NCBI RefSeq assembly: GCF_022899935.1
Contig: NZ_JALJCJ010000002.1
Span: forward strand, 558,001-622,000
Length of the DNA stretch: 64,000 nucleotides
Direction: 5' to 3'
From: Shinella curvata
GTDB taxonomy: Bacteria > Pseudomonadota > Alphaproteobacteria > Rhizobiales > Rhizobiaceae
Positions 1 to 6,968 of this stretch are shown here, one piece after another. The notes beneath the pieces were generated by a model. The model did no database searches. It was not told the DNA's origin and saw only the letters and a list, made by a program, of their open reading frames with translations. Each line of letters opens with the position of its first letter. The first letter of the stretch is position 1. Position numbers and translations under genes: made by a program.

Positions 1-1157
1 CTGACCAGGCCGTCACTGGCTTCGCGCCGGCTGATGCGCCAGGCAGCATAGGCGCCATAGAGGGCGAAATAGACGGCGAGCACGACAAACAGCGCGCCGG
101 GCCCGAAGCGGTCCATGATCGGCCCGACCACGATCGGTCCGGAAATGGTGCCGACGCCATAGACGATCATCATGCCGGAGGACACCTCGACATATTCGTC
201 GGGCTGCGCCCGGTCGTTGGCATGCGCCACGTTCAGCGCATAGATCGGGAAGATCACCGAGCCGACGAAGGCTGCGACGACATACAGGAGAACCGGCGGC
301 CCGCCGGCGACGACGGCCATGGCGATACAGGAGATCGTGCCGACGATGCCGCAGACGACCATGACGAGGCGGCGATCCATGCGGTCGGAGGCGCGGCCGA
401 TCGGGATCTGCGCGATGGCGCTGCCGATCAGCACGGAGGCAAGCAACGTTGCGCCCTCGGCGGTCGAGAGGCCGGTGCGCTGCGTGAAAACACCGCCGAG
501 ATTGAGCCATGCGCCGGAAAGCGCGCCCGCGAGGAAGGCACCGACCACGGCCACGGGCGAGCGTCGGTAGAGCGCCGGAACGTTGAAGCGCGCCTGCGTC
601 GGCGGCGCCGGCAGCGGTGATGAGGTGAGGGCGGTCGGCATCAGTGCGATCGAGAAGATGATGCCGCAGACGATGAAGAGCGAGGTGTTGGAGGGGTCTC
701 CCAGCGGTACGAGATATTGTCCGCCGATCGTGCCCACCATGGTCGTGATGAGGTAAATGGAGAAGACCGAGCCGCGGTTCTCGTTGGTCACGCGCTCGTT
801 CAGCCAGCTTTCGATGATGAGATAGCTGCCGGAAATGGCAAAGCCGGAGATTGCGCGGAACAGCATCCAGGCGCGCCAGTCGACGACGAGCGCGCAGAGC
901 AGGATGCCGATGGAAAGCAGCGTGATCAGCGCCACGAAGACACGCACGTGGCCCACCAGCAGCACGAATTTCGGTGTCACGATGCAGGAGAGCGTAAAAC
1001 CGATCGTGTAGCCGGTGGCGATCATCGAGATCGTCTGCGTCGACCAGCCCTCGGCCACGGCGCGCACCGGCACGACGTAACTCTGCAGCCCGAAGGCCAC
1101 CATCATCAGCAGCGTGGACAGCATGAGGCTGAAAATGGAGACGAGGGTCGCCAGCAT
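1..1157 (-). CDS. MFS transporter, YcaD-like (3' end cut by window)
   Basis: Inner-membrane major facilitator protein; the substrate is not evident. The visible 385 residues form repeated hydrophobic helices. They contain an ISGFAISGSYLIIESWLNE-type stretch near residues 103-121 that resembles the YcaD/UMF group, and a loop IGRASDRMDRR near residue 253 that matches the MFS inter-helix motif. Translation starts at the ATG at 1157. The C-terminus lies beyond base 1, so the gene is truncated only by the window. It diverges from the structured RNA at about 1261-1500. Family-level call is firm; the transported compound is unknown. Confidence 0.85.
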   Translation of the reverse strand, partial: MLATLVSIFSLMLSTLLMMVAFGLQSYVVPVRAVAEGWSTQTISMIATGYTIGFTLSCIVTPKFVLLVGHVRVFVALITLLSIGILLCALVVDWRAWMLFRAISGFAISGSYLIIESWLNERVTNENRGSVFSIYLITTMVGTIGGQYLVPLGDPSNTSLFIVCGIIFSIALMPTALTSSPLPAPPTQARFNVPALYRRSPVAVVGAFLAGALSGAWLNLGGVFTQRTGLSTAEGATLLASVLIGSAIAQIPIGRASDRMDRRLVMVVCGIVGTISCIAMAVVAGGPPVLLYVVAAFVGSVIFPIYALNVAHANDRAQPDEYVEVSSGMMIVYGVGTISGPIVVGPIMDRFGPGALFVVLAVYFALYGAYAAWRISRREASDGLV

Positions 1158-1293
1158 GGGGGCTCCGGGAAGAGGGGCATTCGTTTATCGAATGTCGCTC
1201 TATTGCGGGAACCGCGCGCTGTCCACAGCGACAGCGGCTGGCGTAATCCAAAAGAATTTTGGAGGGTCCGGGAATTCCCGGAAGGGTTGTGTT

Positions 1294-1314
1294 ATGAAGG
1301 CACGTCGGGTGTAA
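1294..1314 (+). CDS. Six-codon upstream ORF in structured RNA
   Basis: ATG at 1294 follows a GGAAGGG ribosome-site-like tract by about 8 nt and encodes MKARRV before TAA. The ORF covers the 5' arm and loop of the GTTATG/CATAAC stem (1291-1326), so ribosomes on it would open that stem just before the strong Shine-Dalgarno of the next ORF. A regulatory mini-ORF is an inference; it may be untranslated. Confidence 0.3.
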   Translation: MKARRV

Positions 1315-1343
1315 ATCCGACATAACGAAAGGAGGTGAGACGT

Positions 1344-1409
1344 TTGAGAGTCCGGCTTACGCTGACGATCAGGTTCAGAGGTTGGCGCTTCACCCTGACG
1401 ATCAGCTAA
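1344..1409 (+). CDS. 21-aa basic peptide with internal repeat
   Basis: TTG start, 8 nt after a perfect AGGAGG (1330-1335). The peptide contains two near-copies, RLTLTI and RFTLTIS, spaced 11 codons apart; the DNA repeat CTGACGATCAG occurs at 1362-1372 and 1395-1405. It is rich in Arg and beta-branched residues with one Trp and no acidic residue, so it would be cationic and possibly membrane-active. An in-frame GTG at 1335 would add three residues but sits on the Shine-Dalgarno. Function unknown; a leader or toxin-like peptide is possible. Confidence 0.4.
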   Translation: MRVRLTLTIRFRGWRFTLTIS

Positions 1410-1525
1410 GAAACGGAGATCGGGCTTTGGCCCGGTCTCCACCGGAGAAAAGGCGTCTCACCTCCTCACGAGGAAGATCATACCACGGCACGCACCGTGG
1501 TCAAAGCCCGGTCGGTTGGGCCTGC

Positions 1526-1669
1526 TCAGTTGGGCAGGAATGCCTTGAGCGGGTCGCGGCGCTGGGCGGCATCGCGCGGCAGCGAGGCCAGCACGGAATA
1601 TTCCCGGGCGGCGTTCACGGCGGCGCGGATGTCGGCAATGTCTGAGATCAGCTTGCGAAAGGCGGCCAT
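1526..1669 (-). CDS. Small hypothetical protein, 47 aa
   Basis: ATG at 1669 preceded by GGAGCAGACC, giving 47 residues (MAAFRKLISDI...FLPN). Basic and soluble-looking, with no membrane segment. It follows the 57-aa gene at 1723-1896 by 53 nt on the same strand, so the two may be co-transcribed. Not a family I recognise. Support is ORF integrity, a good ribosome site and same-strand pairing only. Confidence 0.5.
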   Translation of the reverse strand: MAAFRKLISDIADIRAAVNAAREYSVLASLPRDAAQRRDPLKAFLPN

Positions 1670-1722
1670 GGTCTGCTCCTGATGGTGTCTATACACACGG
1701 GCATGTGTGCCCGTTGCGTGGC

Positions 1723-1896
1723 TCAGCGCTGGATGAAGTCGGCGTAGAGCTGGACGGGACGGATGATGCGGGCGAAGCCGGTGGCCGTGAGCTGCTCATT
1801 GGCCGGAGCGGCGATGCCGAAGCCGTGGCCGGCGCGCCGGCCGGTGTGGCGGAGCGTCTCGAAGCTCGAATGAATGGGCCGAAAGCGGGCGGTCAT
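1723..1896 (-). CDS. Small hypothetical protein, 57 aa
   Basis: ATG at 1896 preceded by AAGGAAACGACCT. The product has 57 residues (MTARFRPIHSSFETLR...YADFIQR), is basic with many Arg, and has a mildly hydrophobic middle. The frame stays open further upstream to 1995, but the ribosome site favours 1896. First of a two-gene same-strand pair with 1526-1669. Not recognised; no function assigned. Confidence 0.5.
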   Translation of the reverse strand: MTARFRPIHSSFETLRHTGRRAGHGFGIAAPANEQLTATGFARIIRPVQLYADFIQR

Positions 1897-2107
1897 AGGT
1901 CGTTTCCTTAAATCCTGTCCTCCCGTGTCGATATATTGCGCCGCAGCATGGATTTTGCAATGCGACATTCCGCCCGGCAGATATGTGCAATTCACATGGC
2001 TGCTGAAACAATTTGTTCATGCTGAAGGCAGATTTGCGGCAGATTCGGGTGCAGCTGAAGAATTCGATTTTGTAAGATGTTGAATTGATTGAATTGGGCT
2101 TGGCTGG

Positions 2108-2965
2108 TCAGCCTTGAAGCCCTGCGCGAAAAGCGAGCAAGTCCTGCCAGGCCAGCCGCTTGCTGATCGGGGCTGTGGCCAGATCCTGCGGGTGGAGGGT
2201 CGCGAAAGCCGGGATCGAACGGCCGGAAATTTCGATTTCCCGCCATTCTCCACGCAATTGATGGATCGTCTCCTGGGAGCGCAACAGGAAGCGGGCAGCG
2301 AAATTGCCGAGAATCAGCAAATGATTCGGCTCGGCAAGAGCGATCTGGCGTTCGATGAACGGGCGGCAGATATCGGCTTCGCGCTGCGAGGGCGGGCGGT
2401 TGCCCGGCGGCCGCCAAGGCACGATATTGGTCAGCAGCAGGTCGGTGCGGGCAAGCCCGATGCCGGCAAGCATGCGCTCCAGCACGGCACCTTGCCGGCC
2501 GGAGAATGGTTGCCCATCGCGGTCGTCGTCGGCATTCGGCATGGCGCCGATCACCATGATGGAGGGGTTGGCCTTGCCCTCTGCGAAGACGAGGCAGCGG
2601 GCGCTGGTTTTCAGGTTGCAGCCGTTGAAGCTTTCCATCGCCGTGCGCAGTTCGTCCAGCGAGCGCGCACTATTTGCCGCAAATTCCGCCTCGGCGATCG
2701 CCTGGCTGTCCGGGATCGCGACGTTCGGCATCGCGGCAGGCGGTGCGGAGCGTGGCTGTTCCTGCCGTGATGGTGCCTGCCTTGCCTGCTGTTGAGCGGG
2801 AGCGGTCTCCCGCTGCGCAGGGGTGCCCCGCGCAACGCGCATCGCTTCGAACTCGGCGATGCGGTCGACGGCTTCTTCTTCCAGCAGCCATTCCACGCCC
2901 GCATCCGCATAGAAATGCAGAAGCGAACGAAGCTGCTCGGGGTGAAGGTCATTGGCGGCGGTCAT
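2108..2965 (-). CDS. Uracil-DNA glycosylase, family 4-like
   Basis: Removes uracil from DNA by base excision. The 285-aa protein has a variable Gln/Pro-rich N-terminal stretch (about 45-80) and then a UDG fold: GAMPNADDDRDGQPFSG (140-156) in place of the usual GEAPG motif, WRPPGNR (184-190), and a C-terminal TLHPQDL (257-262). Cys occurs at 116, 124 and 200. The Cys normally preceding RPPGNR, an Fe-S ligand in family 4, is Trp184 here, so the cluster is probably incomplete or absent. This may be a divergent Rhizobiales clade. ATG at 2965 is the natural start. Confidence 0.85.
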   Translation of the reverse strand: MTAANDLHPEQLRSLLHFYADAGVEWLLEEEAVDRIAEFEAMRVARGTPAQRETAPAQQQARQAPSRQEQPRSAPPAAMPNVAIPDSQAIAEAEFAANSARSLDELRTAMESFNGCNLKTSARCLVFAEGKANPSIMVIGAMPNADDDRDGQPFSGRQGAVLERMLAGIGLARTDLLLTNIVPWRPPGNRPPSQREADICRPFIERQIALAEPNHLLILGNFAARFLLRSQETIHQLRGEWREIEISGRSIPAFATLHPQDLATAPISKRLAWQDLLAFRAGLQG

Positions 2966-3010
2966 GTCGCGTATCTTAGCGAAGCCGGCTCCCGGAGGAA
3001 AGCGCCGCCG

Positions 3011-4303
3011 TCACGCCGCCCATTGCGCCACGTCGTCGCTTTCACCGATCAGCGCCAGACCATGGGCGATGGAGAGCAGTTCGCCGCCGGTCTCGATCTT
3101 CCCGCCGTCGAAGCGGCGCGTGAAAATGCTGCGCACCGCCGGGACGAAGGAGGTGCCGCCGGTCAGGAAGACCTTGTCGACGTCGCCGGCCGCGGTGTTC
3201 GTCTTTTCCAGAACCTCGTCCAGTGCGCCCTCGATGCGAACAAGATCCGGCGCAATCCATGTTTCGAAATCCGAGCGCTTTACGGTCTTGCGGCCGGCGG
3301 CGCCCAGCGGGGCGAAATTGAACTCGGCTTCCTCTGCGTCCGACAGGGCCATCTTTGTCGCCGAGATAGACTGATAGAGCGGATAGCCCTCGTCATGTTC
3401 GACGAGGTCGATGAAGAGCTCCAGTTTCTCCGGTTCGAGCGCCGAGCGGACAAGCGACTTGAGGTCAGCGAATTCACGCGTCGTCTTGAAGATCGACAGC
3501 TGGTTCCAGCGTGCGAAATTCGCGTAGTAGCCGGAGGGCACCTCCAAAACCTTGTCGAAGCTCTTGAAGTGCGACCCCTTGCCGATTTCCGGCGCCACGA
3601 GATGGGCGATCATGCGCGAATCGAAATGGTCGCCGGCAATGCCGACCCCCGAATGGCCGATCGGCGTCGCGGTCAGCCGGCCTGCCTGCCGTTCGAAGCG
3701 GATCAGCGAATAGTCGGTCGTGCCGCCGCCGAAGTCGGCGACCAGCACGTTTGCGTCGCTCTTCAGTGTCTGCGCGAAGTAATAGGCGGCCGCCACCGGT
3801 TCGTAGACGTAGTGGATTTCCGGAAAGCCGAGCCGCGTCAGCGCTGCATTGTAGCGTTCGAGCGCAAGGTTCGGGTCGGGGCTGGCGCCGGCGAACTGCA
3901 CCGGCCGACCGGCGACGAGCCGGGAGACCGAGCCCGGCCATTCCTCGCCCGCATAGGCCTTCAGCCGGCGCAGGAATACCTCCATGAGGTCGTCGAAGGA
4001 ATGTCGCCGGGCAAAGATCAGCGTGCCCTGGAAAAGCGCGCTCGCCGCGAAGGTCTTGATCGACTGCAGAAAACGGCAATCGCCGGGATTGTCGATGAAC
4101 TGACGGATCGCCGCCTGTCCGGCCTCCACCTTCAGTGCCTGCGCTCCCGCCACCGGATCCTTCATGAAGGAAAGCGCGGTGCGCATCGTATCGGTCTCGC
4201 CGACGCTGCTGGTAAAATGCATGGATTGCGTTTCGCTGCCGCCGGAAGCGAGCGCGAGAACCGTGTTCGTCGTGCCAAAATCAAGCCCGAGTGCCCGTGC
4301 CAT
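3011..4303 (-). CDS. Hsp70 family protein, YegD-like
   Basis: Actin/Hsp70-fold ATPase of 430 aa, shorter than DnaK (about 640) because it lacks a full substrate-binding half. Phosphate-1 motif LDFGTTNT at residues 7-14; phosphate-2 motif ADFGGGTTDYS at 189-199; adenosine motif LTGGTSFVP near residue 380. This layout is typical of the YegD branch, whose cellular role is unclear. The frame is open much further upstream, but the ATG at 4303 begins the conserved MARALGLDFG. No DnaJ or GrpE partner is adjacent. Confidence 0.88.
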   Translation of the reverse strand: MARALGLDFGTTNTVLALASGGSETQSMHFTSSVGETDTMRTALSFMKDPVAGAQALKVEAGQAAIRQFIDNPGDCRFLQSIKTFAASALFQGTLIFARRHSFDDLMEVFLRRLKAYAGEEWPGSVSRLVAGRPVQFAGASPDPNLALERYNAALTRLGFPEIHYVYEPVAAAYYFAQTLKSDANVLVADFGGGTTDYSLIRFERQAGRLTATPIGHSGVGIAGDHFDSRMIAHLVAPEIGKGSHFKSFDKVLEVPSGYYANFARWNQLSIFKTTREFADLKSLVRSALEPEKLELFIDLVEHDEGYPLYQSISATKMALSDAEEAEFNFAPLGAAGRKTVKRSDFETWIAPDLVRIEGALDEVLEKTNTAAGDVDKVFLTGGTSFVPAVRSIFTRRFDGGKIETGGELLSIAHGLALIGESDDVAQWAA

Positions 4304-4491
4304 CGCCGTGCCCCTCTCATCTGTCGAAATGTGTTGAAGCGGCGCAAATGGCGCCGCGCGAAAGGGCGCATCAGATGCGCTCTGAAATGAAGAGGGCGCG
4401 AAATGACACAGGCGAGGGGGAATGGCAAGGGCGGATGCCTGTCCGACCTCGCAAAACCGGCAAGCCAAAAGGAGGCTCGCCGGATGGAAGT

Positions 4492-5280
4492 TCAGACCGA
4501 ATGCGCCGCGCCGCCGTCGCAGCGCACCAGGCTGCCGGTGACATAGCTCGCTGGGCCGCTGCACAGGAAGGCGGCGGTGGCAGCGAATTCCTCGACGGTG
4601 CCGTAACGGCGCGCGGGGATCGCCTTTTCCGAGGCGGCCTTTACGTCGTCCACGCTCCTGCCGCTGCGCTCGGCGGCGGCGGCATCCAGGCTCTTCAGCC
4701 GGTCGGTGAAAATGCTGCCGGGCAGCAGCATGTTGCTGGTGATGCCGTATTGCGCGACTTCCGTCGCCAGCGTCTTCGACCAGCCGGCAAGCGCCGGGCG
4801 CAGCGTGTTGGACAGGGCAAGGCCGGAAATCGGCTCTATGACGCCGGACGAGGCGACGGTGAGGATACGGCCCCAACGCTGCTCCTTCATGCCAGGCAGA
4901 AGGCGGTTGGTGAGCGTGATGAGGCGCAGCACCATGGACTGGAAATAGGCGAGAAGCTTCTCTTCGCTCATGTCCTCGGTGGAGCCGGGCGTCGGTCCGC
5001 CGGAATTGTTGACGAGGATGTCGATACCGCCGAGCTTTTCGCCGACCGACGAGACGACGGTTTCGACGAAGTTTTCCTCACCGAGATCGGCCTGCACCCA
5101 GTCGGCGCGGCCAAAATCTTCGGCATTGATCGCCGCGCAATTGGCGGCAAGCGTCTCGGCGCTGCGACCGCAGAGCAGCACATGGGCGCCCTCGCGGGCG
5201 AGCGCCACGGCGATGCCCCTGCCGAGGCCGCGGGAGGAGGCGAGAACGAGGGCGCGCTTGCCGGCAATACCGAGATCCAT
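4492..5280 (-). CDS. SDR family oxidoreductase with atypical active site
   Basis: Rossmann-fold dehydrogenase/reductase, 262 aa. Cofactor loop ASSRGLGRG at 14-22 and NNSGG at 91-95 are standard, and Ser144/145 is the expected catalytic Ser. The Tyr-x3-Lys pair is missing: the aligned segment LALSNTLR (154-161) has Ser157 and Arg161. Such SDRs exist as a recurring subgroup, but chemistry must differ or be lost. The gene lies 24 nt downstream of the FAD oxidase and is probably co-transcribed with it. Substrate unknown. Confidence 0.85.
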   Translation of the reverse strand: MDLGIAGKRALVLASSRGLGRGIAVALAREGAHVLLCGRSAETLAANCAAINAEDFGRADWVQADLGEENFVETVVSSVGEKLGGIDILVNNSGGPTPGSTEDMSEEKLLAYFQSMVLRLITLTNRLLPGMKEQRWGRILTVASSGVIEPISGLALSNTLRPALAGWSKTLATEVAQYGITSNMLLPGSIFTDRLKSLDAAAAERSGRSVDDVKAASEKAIPARRYGTVEEFAATAAFLCSGPASYVTGSLVRCDGGAAHSV

Positions 5281-5304
5281 GGCGATATCCTTGTATGTTC
5301 GATG

Positions 5305-6708
5305 TCAGTCGGCGCGGTAGGGGACCTTGCCGGGATTGAAGAGGTTTTTCGGGTCGAGAGCAGCCTTGATCGCCTGCGCGACCGCGCGGCGGGCCGAATT
5401 TCCGAAGGTGAGATAGGCACGGCGCTTCTCCGTTCCCACCCCATGTTCGGCGGAAAAACTGCCGCCGGCTTCGGCGACACTGGTATAGACCGCATCCTCG
5501 ATCGCCGCCTTGAGGTCCGCCGCCGCCACGCCGTCGCCGATGACGGAAATATGCAGGTTGCCGTCGGCGATATGGCCGTAGACATAGGCGTCGAAGCCTG
5601 GATCGACTGCCTTCAGTCGCGCCTTGAGGCCTGTGACATAGGCGTCGAGTGCGCCGGGCGGTACCGAGACGTCGAAGGAGGGCGCGCCCGGCTGGACGCG
5701 ATAGATGAAGTCGCTTTCCTCGCGCAGCGCCCAGAAGCGTCGTGCCTGGTCGAGCGACGCGGCGACGATGCCGCTGGTCAGGCCATGCTCCTCCCAGAGG
5801 CCGGCGAGGCCATCTTCCAGCGCACTGCGGGCGTTTTCTTCGCTGGCCGCTGAAACCTCCATCAGCAAAACGGCCGGTGTCTCTTCGTCCAGCCAGTCGA
5901 CCTCGAAGCTGCGTTCGCGCGCGCTGTCGACGAAGAAATTCCGCCACATCAGTTCGGCGCCCTCGAGCTGCAGGGAAGGCTGCGCCCGGAAATAGCCGAT
6001 CAGCGCGAGGGCGGATGTCGCATCCGGGACGCCGACGAGGGCGGTCGCGCGGATCGGATTGAAGCTTTCGAGCTTCACCACCGCCCGGGTGACGAAGCCG
6101 TAGGCACCTTCGGAGCCGATGAGGAGTTGCTTGATGTCAGGGCCGGCACTGACCTTCAGCACACGCGTCAAATCGCTGACGAGGCTGCCGTCCGGCATGA
6201 CGGCCTCGACGCCGAGCACCTGGTGGCGCATCACGCCGTTGCGGAAGGCCAGGATGCCGCCGGCATTGGTGGCGATCATGCCGCCGATGGTGGCGCTGCC
6301 GCGCGCGGCGAGATCGATGCCGGGCGTGAGGCCGAATTCTGCGGCGGCCTCCTGCAGGGCCTGCAGCGTCACGCCGGCACCGACGGTCGCGGTGCGGGCG
6401 AGAGGGTCGATCGCCTCGATACGGTCGAGTTTTGCGGTCGACAGGATCAGTTCACCCGGCCGGCTTATCCCTCCGCCGACGAGCCCGGTGCGTCCGCCCT
6501 GCGGCACCACGGGGACATTGTTCTCGATGCACCAGCGAACAATGGCGACCGCGGCCTCCGGTGTCGCAGGCTGCGCCATGGCACCCGCGCCGAAATTGTC
6601 GGGGTGTTCGCCGGGGTGCCGGCCGTTGAGCTTCTCGCCTCCGATAAGGTGGAGATCTGTGCCGAATTCGTTCAAGTCTTGCTGGAGCGATCGGATAATC
6701 TCGGACAT
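5305..6708 (-). CDS. FAD-binding oxidase, D-2-hydroxyacid dehydrogenase-like
   Basis: Flavoenzyme of the FAD_binding_4/FAD-oxidase_C type that oxidises 2-hydroxy acids such as D-lactate or D-2-hydroxyglutarate. The 467 residues show the FAD-binding PQGGRTGLVGGG at 69-80, and in the C-terminal half VYGHIADGNLHISV and EHGVGTEKR, which carry the conserved His and acidic residues of the family. I chose ATG 6708 because MSEIIRSLQQ begins the conserved region; the frame is open to 6771. Upstream partner of the SDR gene. Exact substrate cannot be fixed. Confidence 0.88.
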   Translation of the reverse strand: MSEIIRSLQQDLNEFGTDLHLIGGEKLNGRHPGEHPDNFGAGAMAQPATPEAAVAIVRWCIENNVPVVPQGGRTGLVGGGISRPGELILSTAKLDRIEAIDPLARTATVGAGVTLQALQEAAAEFGLTPGIDLAARGSATIGGMIATNAGGILAFRNGVMRHQVLGVEAVMPDGSLVSDLTRVLKVSAGPDIKQLLIGSEGAYGFVTRAVVKLESFNPIRATALVGVPDATSALALIGYFRAQPSLQLEGAELMWRNFFVDSARERSFEVDWLDEETPAVLLMEVSAASEENARSALEDGLAGLWEEHGLTSGIVAASLDQARRFWALREESDFIYRVQPGAPSFDVSVPPGALDAYVTGLKARLKAVDPGFDAYVYGHIADGNLHISVIGDGVAAADLKAAIEDAVYTSVAEAGGSFSAEHGVGTEKRRAYLTFGNSARRAVAQAIKAALDPKNLFNPGKVPYRAD

Positions 6709-6968
6709 GGGTGACAATGCTCTCCGCGGGCTGGCTGTCGAATGCCTAGTCCCGAGAGACGGCGGAATCAAGCGAGGTGTGACGAGCGCTCCGACAAATG
6801 ATTGACGTTTACGTCTTAGTCAATAAACTTGCGACTTGTCATGAGGTCATGCGCAAATGCCGGAAAGTCTGTCGCAGAACGGCTCGACAAGATTTCCGGT
6901 ATTTGTCATGACAGGGTCGACCTTAAGGGATTTTCCGCGGCTTTGAGGGGTTGCGGGTGGAGAGAGCA
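6709..6968. promoter_or_regulatory. Divergent promoter region, FAD oxidase / ETF-QO
   Basis: 260 nt between two divergent genes, including an AT-richer stretch around 6795-6850 where both promoters probably lie. No operator could be assigned with confidence. Confidence 0.4.

Larger units (their letters stand above)
1261..1500 (+). ncRNA. Structured leader-like RNA with sequestered Shine-Dalgarno
   Basis: Seen directly: a perfect Shine-Dalgarno tract within 1328-1342 has a 13-bp perfect reverse complement at 1454-1466, so the two would form a long-range helix that hides the ribosome site of the 21-codon ORF at 1344-1409. Further stems are 1304-1308 with 1317-1321 inside 1291-1296/1321-1326, 1415-1425 with 1430-1440 (loop TTTG), and a hairpin at about 1483-1502. 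No plus-strand gene follows for over 5 kb, so it is not an ordinary leader. Which RNA family it belongs to I cannot say. Confidence 0.55.

Noticed and set aside
2792-4390. 532-codon plus-strand frame opposite the UDG and Hsp70 genes
   Set aside because: Lies antisense to well-supported genes and shows no recognisable motif.
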